Source: Perilla frutescens
Lineage: Eukaryota > Streptophyta > Magnoliopsida > Lamiales > Lamiaceae
Assembly: GCA_026008535.1 (NCBI GenBank)
Contig: BRKX01000001.1
Coordinates: 37,661,817 to 37,725,816, forward strand
Reading direction: 5' to 3'
Length of the DNA stretch: 64,000 nt
Under the pieces are notes generated by a model, which had not been told where the DNA came from, ran no database searches, and was given only the letters and a program-made list of their open reading frames with translations. The position numbers and the translations under genes were made by a program. Of the stretch, positions 35,246 through 47,581 are shown piece after piece (the stretch's first letter is position 1; each line of letters begins with the position of its first letter).

Positions 35246-36032
35246 CCGTATAAGCATGGCTGGATTAATGTTTTATCAATTACTAGTTAATTCACGCAAA
35301 TCAGACGTAATCATGTTTTGGTCAAATAAGGTTGGTTACAATTGCTTAATTATGCTTCTGCGACTTGATGACATGGGAGAAACAGTCAATTTTATTTGGT
35401 TTTGCACTACTGGATTCTTCTGGAGCAGTAAACAAAATTTTTCGGTAGTGATTGTTATATAATTCTTGATGTCTTCTTCGGTTCTCTTAATTTAAAATTA
35501 AGAGTCAGTTTTTTCATCAAGGCCAAAATTCCCCAATTACAGTTATATATAGTCAATCAAATTTTAATTTAGTTTGGTGCATCTCACGTTCCTTATTAAT
35601 TTGTCTATTATTTAAAGTGAATTTATTGAAACATGAAGTCGCCACAGTGACCTCTCTGTGTAGATTTATTCATTGAAAATATTAGATGTTTGTGTAAGTG
35701 TATTTTCATGCGGGTATTAGCTGGCCCACAGGAAGGTTAATATCTGGCAGAAATATACAAACACCTGTAGTGATAAATGCGTGACAATTATGAGGTTGTC
35801 CATGTAAATAATATGTCGGCCCACATGAAGACTATTATTTAACAGGATTTATTGTCAGTATTTGATCACCGCACAGAGGTATCCACTTGCAAATTAATAT
35901 TACTGTCCACAGACTTGATATTAATGTTGTGTCCGGTGCCTCGAGATGTTATCAACTTATTTGATTTGATATTGATTATACAGTTTTATGTGAGCATGAA
36001 AGTTAATTTTGGTTTTTGTTCTCTGTTCAGCT
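34981..36032 (+). other. Untranslated leader of copia element
   Basis: About 1.05 kb without a coding frame. It contains a poly-T run of about 36 bases (35210-35245). Only its first part (to about 34995) is repeated in the downstream array. Confidence 0.7.
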
Positions 36033-39000
36033 ATGATGTCTGCTACTTCTATTTCTACTAACACCAACAACATTCATATGCTTAACGGGTCAAACTTTAA
36101 GGATTGGAAAGAAAACATTCTGATCATTTTGGGCTGCATGGATCTGGACTATTCGCTAAGAGTTGACAAACCCGATTCTCTGACGGATGCAAGTTCTGCG
36201 GATGAAAAGCGGAACTTTGAGAAGTGGGATCGCTCGAATCGCGTTAGTCTCATGATCATTAAGCGCGGCATTCCAAAAGCCTTTCGAGGCACTGCCTCTG
36301 AGGAAATTAGTACTGCCAAAGAGTACCTTGCAGGAATTGAAAAACGTTTTGTGAAAAACGATAAGGCCGAAACAAGTATGCTTTTAGCTAACTTGATCTC
36401 ACTAAAGTATAAGGACAAGGGAAACATAAGGGAGTACATCATGCAGATGTCTCATATTGCTTCAAAATTAAGTGCACTAAAGCTCGAGGTGTCTGAGGAC
36501 TTACTCGTACATTTAGTGTTGATATCGCTTCCTCCACAGTTTAGTCAGTTTAAGGTCAGTTATAACTGTAAAAAGGAGAAATGGACTCTTAATGAGCTCA
36601 TTTCATACTGTGTGCAAGAGGAAGAAAGGTTGAAGCAAGAAAGAACTGAGATTGCTCAGTTGGCTAGTACTTCCAAAGATAAGGGTAAAAGAACTAAGGA
36701 GGTTGAGAAAGCTGCTAAAGATAAGGGTCCAGTACAAAAGAAACAGAAAATAGAGAATTCGGATGACTGTTTCTTTTGTCACAAACCTGGACACCAAAAG
36801 AAAGAATGTCCCAAATATCGCGCTTGGCGCATAAAGAAAGGTATATTTCTTACTTTGGTCTGTTCTGAAGTTAATTTAGCTTCAGTACCTGGTAACACTT
36901 GGTGGTTAGATTCTGGTGCTACCACTCATATAAGTGTTTCAATGCAGGGTTGCCTGAGCTGCCGAAAGCCAATTGATGGTGAAAGATACATCTATGTGGG
37001 AGATGGCAAGTCGGTGGAAGTGAACTGGTTTCTTTTTGGATTTGAAAGACACTTTTATTGTACCGTCTTTTAGACGGAATTTGGTTTCTATTTCCTTATT
37101 AGACAAATATGGTTTTTCTTGTTCATTTGGGAATTATCAGTTCAGTCTTTCTTTAAATTCCAATGTGGTTGATACTGGTTCATTAAGTGCTTATGACAAT
37201 CTCTATGTGCTTGATATTATCGCTTCCTATAATGAATCCTTGCATGTTGAATCTAGAGGTACTAAGCGAAAATTAAATAATGAAAATTCAGCAAATTTAT
37301 GGCATAAGCGATTGGGTCATATCTCAAAAACCAAAATTGAGAGGCTTGTGTCAGATGGTATTTTAGATACACTTGATTTTTCGGATCTGAATGTTTGTAT
37401 TGAGTGTATTAAAGGAAAACAGACCAAAACAAAGAGATTAGGTGCCAACAGAACTACAGACGTCTTACAATTGATACATACGGTTATTTGTGGGCCATTC
37501 CCTACGGCTTTTTGGAATGGTCAACTTTATTTTGTATCATTTATAGATGATTACTCACGATTTGGGTACCTATATCTAATTTATGAGAAATATGAGGCCC
37601 TGGACAAGTTCAAAATTTTTAAGGCTGAAGTTGAGAATCAACTCAACAAAAGAATTAAAGTTGTAAGATCTGACCGTGATGGTGAGTACTATGGTAGATC
37701 TGATGGCTTAGGTGAACAACGTCCAGGTCCTTTTGCTATCTTCCTAGAGGAATGTGGAATCGTCGCACAATACACTATGCCGAGAACACCTAGCATGAAT
37801 GGTGTATCTGAAAGACGAAACCGAACTCTAAAGGATATGGTTAGAAGTATGATTAGTCATTCATCCTTACCAATATCAATATGGGGAGAAGCATTGAAAA
37901 CTGCAGCTTATATTCTCAATAGAGTACCAACTAAAGTAGCTGCAAAAACACATTTTGAGCTTTGGAATGGGCGAAAGCCTAGTCTGAAGCACTTTCATAT
38001 TTGGGGATGTCCAGCTGAGGCTAGGCCTTATAGGCCAAATGAAAAGAAACTGGACCCCAAAACAGTAAGCAACTACTTTATTGGTTATTCAGAAAAGTTA
38101 AGGGGTTTCAAGTTTTATGATCCCACTAGAAAAATAATTTTTGAGATGGGAAATGCAGTATTCTTTGAGGATGTTGAGTTTGGGGGGAGAAATAAGGTTA
38201 GAGATATTACTTTTGAGGAGGTGTCGGTCTCAACTCCTACTACTACTTCTGATGATTTTCAGGCTTCTATTCCTGTTATTAGTCGAGAAGTAGATTTGGA
38301 ACCTCAACAAGATAATATTGAAAATCTTCCCACTCAGGATAATACAATAATTCAAGAAGAACAACCTCAACAACCTCAAGAACTAATGCCATTAAGAAGG
38401 TCCACGAGAGATAGGAGAAATGCTATTCCGGATGATTATGAAGTATATCTCCTAGAAAGTGAGGAAAATAGTGGAATGATGGAAAACGATCCTATCAATT
38501 TCCATCAAGCCGTGAATGATCCAAACTCTCAAAAGTAGATTGATGCCATGAATGAGGAGTACAAGTCAATGCAAGACAATCAAGTTTGGGATCTTGTCCC
38601 ATTACCTGCAGGTGCGAAACCTATTGGTTGTAAATGGATTTTTAAAACCAAAAAGGATTTGAAGGGTAATGTTGAAAGATATAAGGCTCGTCTTGTGGCT
38701 AAAGGCTTTACTCAAAGAGAAGGCATTGCCTTTAAAGAGACTTTCTCTCCGGTTTTTTCGAAAGACTCTTTTAGAATTATTATGGCGTTGGTTGCACATT
38801 TTGATCTTGAGTTGCATCAGATGGATGTAAAAATAGCGTTTCTCAATGGTGACATTGATGAGACAATTTATATGGTGCAGCCAGAAAACTTTGTGTTGGG
38901 AGATCCAAAGTTTATGGTTTTCAAATTAAAGAAATCCATCTATGGACTCAAGCAGGCTTCTCGTCAGTGGAACCACAAGTTTCATCAAGTAGTAGTCTCG

Positions 39001-40056
39001 TTTGGTTTTGAGACTAATGCTGCTGATGATTGTGTGTATCACAAGTTCAGTGGGAGTAAGTGTATTTTTTTGGTTTTGTATATGGATGACATTCTGCTTG
39101 CCACCAATGACTCTGTCATGCTGCACGATACCAAGAAATTTCTATCAAAGAATTTTGAGATGAAAGATCTTGGGGAAGCTTCTTTTGTATTAGGAATCCA
39201 GATACATCGAGATCGTTCTCGGGGTATTCTTGGATTATCACAAAAGACATATATTGAGAAAGTGCTGCAAAGATTTGGCATGCAGAACTGCAAACCATGT
39301 GATATCCCTATAGCTAAAGGAGACAAGTTCAGTCTCGATCAGTGCCCAAAAGGTGATCTGAAAATTAAGGAAATGCAGAAGATTTCTTATGCCTCGGCTG
39401 TTGGGAGTCTAATGTATGCTCAAGTATGCACAAGACCTGACATAGCTTTTGTTGTTGGAATGTTGGGTAGATATTTAAGTAATCCCGGTATGGATCATTG
39501 GAAAGCAGCTAAACGGGTTATGAGGTACTTACAGAGAACAAAGGATTACATGCTCACATACAGAAAATCAGATCATTTGGAGATCATCGGGTATTCTGAT
39601 TCTGATTTTGCTGGATGCCAAGATAGTAGGAGATCCACTTCGGGCTACATTTTTTTATTAGCTGGGGGAGCCATTTCTTGGAGAAGTGCTAAGCAGACAC
39701 TTATAGCATCTTCTATCATGGCAGCTGAATTTGTAGCATGTTTTGAGGCATCCAATCATGGAATATGGCTGCGAAATTTTGTCACTAGGCTCCGCATTTT
39801 TGAGAATGTAGAAAGACCACTAAAGTTGTATTGTGACAATAACTCAGCAGTAATGTATTCCAATAACAATAGGAGCTCTAGTAAGTCAAAGCATATTGAC
39901 ATTAAGTTCCTAGTTGTGAAGGAGAGAGTACATAGTCGACAGATTATTATAGAGCATATAGGGACAGACTCAATGGTTGCGGATCCGCTTACTAAGGGAT
40001 TAATACCCAAGGTCTTTCATGAGCATACTGCTCATATGGGTGTGATTTTGTTTTAG
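36033..40056 (+). pseudogene. gag-pol polyprotein of Ty1/copia element, frameshift plus stop
   Basis: The first good start is the ATG at 36033 (or 36036). Gag (MLNGSNFKDWKENI) leads to a CCHC knuckle (CFFCHKPGHQKKEC, 36768-36809) and a protease with DSGAT (about 36909). A frameshift at about 37020-37040 moves the frame by one base. Integrase follows, with an HHCC finger (about 37300-37420) and core residues around FIDDYSRFG. A TAG at 38536-38538 interrupts the linker before reverse transcriptase. The reverse transcriptase has YMDD at 39079-39090, and RNase H motifs (SDSDFAGC, then DNNSAVMYSNN) end at 40056. Domain order (integrase before reverse transcriptase) is that of copia. The two lesions rule out a full-length product from this copy. 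Confidence 0.93.
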
Positions 40057-40487
40057 TATGCATTGGTTATGTGGGAGTTTGTACTGTTTTATAGCTCTGT
40101 AATATGATTTGGACACATTTTGTGTTTTATGGATGAATCTGTACAGATATAAAGTATTCAGTTATTTGGTTTATTACACTGTGTTATTTTAATTATGTTT
40201 GATCTCACTATGGAATAAAGTGGACCAGTTGGAAATAGGCATGATAGATCACATAACATGTAATTTCCATGCTACACATCCATGATTGATCTATGTCATT
40301 TGGTTGTATCGGTATATGTGATTATTGATGGGTCTATTCACGCACAAAGTGATGACAGCCTCTTTAGTTCTATGCTTGTATAATCAATGGACGAGATTAT
40401 TTAGGATACCCTTAAAGTGACAGCACAGTTTGAGCTCATAAGGTATTACACATTTCTTTGGTAATATATATAGTCCATGTGTGAGAT
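40057..40487 (+). other. 3' untranslated region of copia element
   Basis: About 430 non-coding bases between the pol stop and the second LTR. The expected polypurine tract before TGTTGG is weak here (GTGTGAGAT). Confidence 0.65.
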
Positions 40488-40954
40488 TGTTGGAATATTT
40501 TTATGTGGACTTATATATATTAATTAAATGTGTATAGCTGTCTTAAAGTAATCCAATTAAAGTGATCTAATAAGGTTATAACTATGGATTAAAGGGTATT
40601 ATAATATTGTCATGGAATTTAATTGTGTAGATACCATTAATAGATTTGTAATTTGTTGAGGGACCGAATTGCAAATCCCAGATAACTTATTATTATAAGT
40701 TAGGGTTATGGTCCCTAAACGACTGTAAACAGAAAAATAGAATCTGTATTCCTTCTACAGAATTCTCTACAGCAAACCCTAAGGTGCCGATCGTTTGGAA
40801 GATCCATACCACATCAAGAATTCAAGATTCAATAACTATGGATTCAGGTACGCTTCCGCTATAATACTGTATCTTGGTTTATCATCATAGAGTTCATGGA
40901 TTTAGGGTGTGAATCTGGATTATTGCATGCCCAATGTGATTTAATTTTCTAATA
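40488..40954 (+). repeat. LTR directly 3' of the copia internal region
   Basis: 467 bases, differing from the 5' LTR at one position by eye (AAGGTTATAAC for AAGATTATAAC). It is followed by a primer site and 41 bases of leader, which a true 3' LTR would lack, so it descends from a 5' LTR. Confidence 0.9.
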
Positions 40955-42832
40955 AGTGGTATCAGAGCCGTTCTATGTATGATTCTCTGAGATCTTTTGT
41001 TTATTCTTTTTTATGACCGTAACAAATCAATGTTGAGTCATTAATAATTTGCGCGTTTGTTTTGAGTAAACCCTACTTCTAAATATTGAGTAATCTATAA
41101 ATAGGACAAGAATGACAAATATATAGCATAGCAAGCCTAGTCCAATGAGCATATACTCGATTGAACTCCTCCATTCACACACTCAATCGACCATTGGGTC
41201 ACCTTCCAGAGATATTTATTTTATTATATATGTATATATGTATGTGGGTGTGTGGTTGTAAGCTACTGTTGTTTCCTTGTAATAAGTCATAATTGATTAA
41301 TTTAATTGTGATTAAAAAATATCATCTGTTTGAAATATACTACTACTGATAGAATTGAACTTGCCTCGCCTAGGTAGTTTACAAACCTTGTGTTGGTTTC
41401 AGACTATTTGATGCAGATAGAAGACATGTTGGAATATTTTTATGTGGACTTATATATATTAATTAAATGTGTATAGCTGTCTTAAAGTAATCCAATTAAA
41501 GTGATCTAATAAGATTATAACTATGGATTAAAGGGTATTATAATATTGTCATGGAATTTAATTGTGTAGATACCATTAATAGATTTGTAATTTGTTGAGG
41601 GACCGAATTGCAAATCCCAGATAACTTATTATTATAAGTTAGGGTTATGGTCCCTAAACGACTGTAAACAGAAAAATAGAATCTGTATTCCTTCTACAGA
41701 ATTCTCTATAGCAAACCCTAAGGTGCCGATCGTTTGGAAGATCCATACCACATCAAGAATTCAAGATTCAATAACTATGGATTCAGGTACGCTTCCGCTA
41801 TAATACTGTATCTTGGTTTATCATCATAGAGTTCATGGATTTAGGGTGTGAATCTGGATTATTGCATGCCCAATGTGATTTAATTTTCTAATAAGTGGTA
41901 TCAGAGCCATTCTATGTATGATTCTCTGAGATCTTTTGTTTATTCTTTTTTATGACCGTAACAAATCAATGTTGAGTCATTAATAATTTGCGCGTTTGTT
42001 TTGAGTAAACCCTACTTCTAAATATTGAGTAATCTATAAATAGGACAAGAATGACAAATATATAGCATAGCAAGCCTAGTCCAATGAGCATATACTCGAT
42101 TGAACTCCTCCATTCACACACTCAATCGACCATTGGGTCACCTTCCAGAGATATTTATTTTATTATATATGTATATATGTATGTGGGTGTGTGGTTGTAA
42201 GCTACTGTTGTTTCCTTGTAATAAATCATAATTGATTAATTTAATTGTGATTAAAAAATATCATCTGTTTGAAATATACTACTACTGATAGAATTGAACT
42301 TGCCTCGCCTAGGTAGTTTACAAACCTTGTGTTGGTTTCAGACTATTTGATGCAGATAGAAGACATGTTGGAATATTTTTATGTGGACTTATATATATTA
42401 ATTAAATGTGTATAGCTGTCTTAAAGTAATCCAATTAAAGTGATCTAATAAGATTATAACTATGGATTAAAGGGTATTATAATATTGTCATGGAATTTAA
42501 TTGTGTATATACCATTAATAGATTTGTAATTTGTTGAGGGACCGAATTGCAAATCCCAGATAACTTATTATTATAAGTTAGGGTTATGGTCCCCAAACGA
42601 CGGTAAACAGAAAAATAGAATCTGTATTCCTTCTACAGAATTCTCTACAGCAAACCCTAAGGTGCCGATCGTTTGGAAGATCCATACCACATCAAGAATT
42701 CAAGATTCAATAACTATGGATTCAGGTACGCTTCCGCTATAATAATGTATCTCGGTTTATCATCATAGAGTTCATGGATTTAGGGTGTGAATCTAGATTA
42801 TTGCATGCCCTATGTGGTGTAATTTTCTAATA
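40955..42832 (+). repeat. Two tandem 939-bp units of leader, host flank and LTR
   Basis: Each unit is 41 bases of leader with the primer site, 431 bases of the left host flank, and a 467-base LTR. The leader-to-flank joint (GAGATCT then TTTGTTTATTC) is identical in both units and has a three-base microhomology, TCT. The last LTR is the most diverged and is followed by the target duplication, so it is best read as the original 3' LTR. Confidence 0.93.
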
Positions 42833-43079
42833 AGACATACATAAATGTGTATAATTCATTCTCATTTTACGAATATCCAATGGAACATTAGAATAAAGTA
42901 TAAATTCGTTAATTCTAATAAAAATACCGAAGATTGCACTAAACCAAATCAATCAATTTTATTTTTATGAAATTCAACTGCCCTATTAACAACCCATACC
43001 TATAGATTTATAATATAAGAGAAACTTAGAAAAAAAAAAATATAAATAATAATTCTTATAAAATTCTTAATTGATAATT

Positions 43080-43563
43080 GGGTAAAGGGCCAAAAAACAC
43101 CCAAACTATATGCCCAATCCCACCTAGATGTATGAACTATTTTCTGGCCCAAATACACACCTAAACTGTTTAAAAAATACAATCGGCTTCCACAGCTATC
43201 GAATATATCGATGACGAGGGTGTGTATTATGAATTAAATTTTAAATCTCGATACCGATTCGATGTTAGATTTTGAAATTAAAAGAGGGATTTGAAACTCC
43301 ATAGTATTATGGACTATTTGGTCATGGTTTCAATTTGTTCGATCGGAATTCATAGGTGATAGAATTGAGCTTGACACATTTTAATTAACGGAAAAAACTA
43401 ACGATGTTAACTTCAAGTGTCAGTTTGTTCTTTTTTTGAATAGTTTAGGGGGCTGATTGTTCTTTTTAAATAGTTTAGGTGTGTATTTGGGCCAAAAAAT
43501 AGTTCGTACGTCTAGGTAGGATTCGACATATAATTTGGGTGTTTTTTTTTTGCCCTTTTACCC
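43080..43563. mobile_element. Mutator-like MITE, 484 bp
   Basis: The inverted ends begin GGGTAAAGGGCCAAAAAACA and GGGTAAAAGGGCAAAAAA and pair for over 100 bases, including GGCCCAAATACACACCTAAA. Flanks TTGATAATT (43071-43079) and TTGATAACT (43564-43572) form a nine-base duplication with one mismatch. It is non-coding. Confidence 0.85.
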
Positions 43564-43782
43564 TTGATAACTTAGTTATAATCTCGAAATAGGTAATAAA
43601 ATAAAATGAAGTTTATAATATAATATAAATGTGATATATTTATTTAAACTTAATATCAATGTTGTAAATGAGCAAAATGCATGACTTCAATAATAGTTAT
43701 ACTTTTTTTTACCATACCAATTTAAAAAAGAAAAGGCTGACAAGTGGAGTTTGGCGAGGATACCAAACAGGCAAACACACGT

Positions 43783-43807
43783 GAGAGAGAGAGAGAGAGA
43801 GAGAGAG
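43783..43807. repeat. GA dinucleotide microsatellite
   Basis: About twelve GA units. Confidence 0.95.
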
Positions 43808-46800
43808 CGCTTATATTTTAAAAGAGAATTATGTATGAGATTATGTTACAAGTTAAAATTCATAAGATGGACTAAGATTCGGATTCATACACAATTAAAC
43901 ACCAACAAAATAACTAATGTGCTATTGAATATGAGTTTAGATCTGAATTTTGATTCGTAAAACAGCCTCACACAATTTATTATCATATTTTAGTTTGAAA
44001 ATCAGGTTAAATAAAGTGAGTCATGTCGCATTTTATCCAATTTTTAGCGGCCAATATATTTGATTTGGATGAATTAAATAGTGTACGATTGATCTATATT
44101 TGTAGTAGATAATCGTAGTATTTTTATTTTTCAACACCAATTTTCGGTGAGTGAGAACTTAATTGTTAAAGTTAGTAATTAGAAAGGACATTTATGATAT
44201 GTGGGAAAATGTGAAGAGTCACATTTATGACATCACATTTAGTTAAGACTTGTATTGAAGTGTTTAATCACTTAAGTGGAATATCTAATATGCAGAAATA
44301 TGTGGGCTTCAAGCCCACATGCGCGTATGCCCATGTTAGTGCTGGTGCCAGTGGCAGTTCTTAGACTCAGTCTTGCTCTTATTCTTGGCACTCGGACCTC
44401 AGACCTCTGTTCGGTATTTTTATTTTCACCTAAACTGCAAGTGTACAACGAGACTTATAGGACAACAGTGAATAAAAGTATCGTATCCACGGGGATTTAA
44501 TAATTAATATACTAGTTATCTATTTAACCTCTCACAGTTATCTACACGACCGAAAATTAATGGGGTATTTAATTACCTAACAAAAACTAAAAATAATAAA
44601 TAAACTAAATTACCACAGAAGAAATCAACACGGATAATCAAACACTGAAGAAATAGACGCATTCTAGGATTGGATACTCATTATTTAATCCATTCTCTTA
44701 ATCAATTCATTTAGTGTCTATGTTGGGATTTAAATCATGCTAGAACAATCACTCATGTATTCTAAACCTTCTCTCGAAGCGCCTGGATTGTAGATCACAC
44801 AACAAATATTAACGTGTCTGTTCAATACTTATCATGCAACTCCTAATGGTTCCAAAGATTTGTTGTTCTCTAACTTAATCGCAACTCTATCGAGTGATAT
44901 TGACTAACCCGTTAATTATTCCAGATCTTGTATTAAAACTCATCTCTCGAATTATGGATTAACACATCAGATTGCATCATTTAGTGATCAGGTAAATAAT
45001 ACAGAGAAAAGCAGGAATAATCAAAACATAATCAAATTATAAACACCATATAAAATTAATAAAAAGAACTTCATAAATAACTCATAATCCAACCCTAGAA
45101 TACTAGGATTTTAGCTATCCATGGCAAAATAAATAATTAAAACAATCCACAAAGTAAACATTGTATTTCTAAGAATAGAGAAAATAAAACCCGGAAGAAT
45201 TAATTTGTCTCTAATCTTGAAAGCTCTTGAATCCCTTGATCTTGTTCCTTGCGTCTGTTTTTCTCTACAACAAACTTCTGGTGACAACTTTTGGGTAGGT
45301 GGAATTATGTGTATTTTTGTGCATCAAAACCCCTTAAATACCAAGTTAAAAAAAGCCCAAAAATAGGTAAAAAAAAATCAGACAAGCCCACTCGACTCGC
45401 GACCACATTCGTGACCATGGCGCCCGTGACTCGGGTCGCGAATCCACGTGGCATGACGTGGCGCTGATGTGGCAGAAAATTCGCGACTAGTGCAAAATTC
45501 ACGAGTGGGGTCGCGGATAATACAAAGGAGAACCATCTCCCTGTCGCGACCGTGCAGAAAAATAGGAAGAAGGTGATTGGTGACCCCGAGGGTCGCGAGT
45601 CAGGTCGCGGGTATTTTCCGGCTCCGGCAGCCTCTCACTATGTTGCTTCGTTCTCACTTGTTTTTCGTCTGATTGACCCGAGTCTTTTTGCAATGCGTTC
45701 CTAACTTGATTTTCCATCTTTCTAGGGTCTTCCCAAGCTCATTTGAAGTTCACAAAAAAAAAAATAGCATTAATTTCCTTCACAATGAACAAACACGTGA
45801 CAATGCACAAAATATAGAAACTATGCAAAACTTAACATTTTATGCATGCAATGCCAATCAAATACCACTCAATTATACCTCAAAATACATGCAAAATATG
45901 AGGTTATCAACCTCAAATCTTGAATTTTGTGCTGGGGGTGTACCGACACCTATCTGGCCACTAAAGCTTGATTGTTGCATACTTTAAATCCTGGAGGAGT
46001 TAGTGACCTGCAGTGATGGTGGTCAGTTTCCGACACCTAGCTTGAATGCTGCAGTAATGGAGGCTGTAACTTTTGGAGGTTACACATCTAGGATAGATGA
46101 CAACCCTCGTAACTCCAGGATGTTACTCACTTGGTATTGAATATTTGAATGCCCTTAGCCCTAATGCAAATCCTAAGTGAGGTAGGAATGGTGTGTCTAT
46201 AAATAGAACACTTTAGAGCATGCTAGGAGAAAAAATCGTACACAAGCATCATTACATATCATAGTCATAGTCTGCTCCCAGTTCTCGTATTGTTTAGTTA
46301 GTTGGAGCTCTGTCGGAATTGTTGTTCTACTACCGAAAGGATTAAGTTGTATATATTTGAGAGACAATGCGTCAAACTGTAGCACTAACTGGAGTGTAAT
46401 TATCTTACAAATATATATATTCTCGACTCGACTTATATCCAAAGACGAATCCAGAATCCGTCCAAGATCAAAGTTTCCTATAATTTTGTATTTCATTTCA
46501 GTTTGTTTAAATCCTGTAATCTACATTTATACTTCTCTTCTTTTCTTTGTACTTAGGTTCTAAATTCAAAATTTGAAACATTGTAATACTGTTTACAATT
46601 TTAATGGATTCACGGTGGTAACTTCGCATTAATATTTTTGTGTATATATTTTGCTTTTAGAATATCAATTTATTCTTCTTGAACTTTTGTTGTAGTTCGT
46701 TTTGGACTTTCAAATTTTTTAAGGGTCTGGGAAGAGTTGTAAATGAACAGAGCCGCTCGCTGCTATTCGGAACTCATCTCAAAAAACTCGTTCATTTTTT

Positions 46801-47581
46801 AAATGGGCCAAGCTCGAACAGAGTAGTATTTGGCTTGGTTAGTGACATGCTATTTATTAATATATAAGTGGCCGCAAGTGTACGGTGTTATTGCAATATG
46901 TAGTGAGTAAGAGTATCGTATCCCGCATAAACTGTAATTCCTATATTCTTAAACACAAGTACTTAATTAAATATCTAGACACTATAATCAAAGGTAGGAG
47001 AGAAAATAAATAAATGAAGATAAAATACAAAGTAAAATACTGGAACTATTAATTGATTAAAATACAGGTTTTAGGGAAACTAGATTATTATCTCATTCAT
47101 TTAAATTCATTGATTCTTGCAACCTGACTTAGTCTTTAATTTATCAATGGTGGAAAATCATTGGTTTGTTACCAGACTGCTTATTAAAGAATATACAATA
47201 ACATAGATATAATGAGCATGCACTTCACTTGGTCAGTTATTCACACATGTCATTACTCCCAATCAACACACGAAGATTTATTGAACCATATGTAACACTT
47301 GTTTACTGGGTCGTACTTCCCATGCACATAACTCGAATTCTATCGTTCTATCAATTAGTTCTTCTCCAATGAGTACATAAAATTAATTGACTAGCATACA
47401 CAAATGTTGATCAGACACTCATGCAAGATGAGAATAAAATCATAGAAAACAAGCCCCGAGAGATAACAGGAAAAAAAATCAAAATCATATAGATAAAATT
47501 CATAACATCTAATCCTTAAAAACTAGCTAAAATTTAGCTAGATATAATAAAGTAAATAACAAAAACTAGAGTATAGATGTT
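43808..47581. other. Intergenic region with two copies of an unclassified repeat
   Basis: Segments starting at 44437 and 46874 share GCAAGTGTAC, AGTATCGTATCC and a following region of a few hundred bases with weaker similarity (ATCCATTCTCTTAATCAATTCATTTA against CTCATTCATTTAAATTCATTGATTC in part). A GC-rich block with several TCGCGA-like motifs lies at 45385-45640. A TATA-like CTATAAATAG is at 46197-46206. No convincing gene is present. Confidence 0.5.

Larger units (their letters stand above)
34499..42832 (+). mobile_element. Ty1/copia retrotransposon with a rearranged 3' LTR array
   Basis: The order is LTR (34499-34965), tRNA-Met-type primer site, leader, gag-pol, LTR (40488-40954), then two further units of 41-bp leader plus 431-bp host flank plus LTR (LTRs at 41427-41893 and 42366-42832). 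All four LTRs are 467 bases. The target duplication AGACA occurs at 34494-34498 and, after the last LTR, at 42833-42837, so the whole array traces to one insertion. By eye, the first three LTRs differ from each other at one or two bases, while the fourth differs at about nine. Gag-pol has one frameshift and one stop. Confidence 0.93.

Noticed and set aside
45385..45640. Possible CpG-island promoter with repeated TCGCGA motifs
   Set aside because: It lies inside what looks like an intergenic repeat with no gene downstream; composition alone is not enough.
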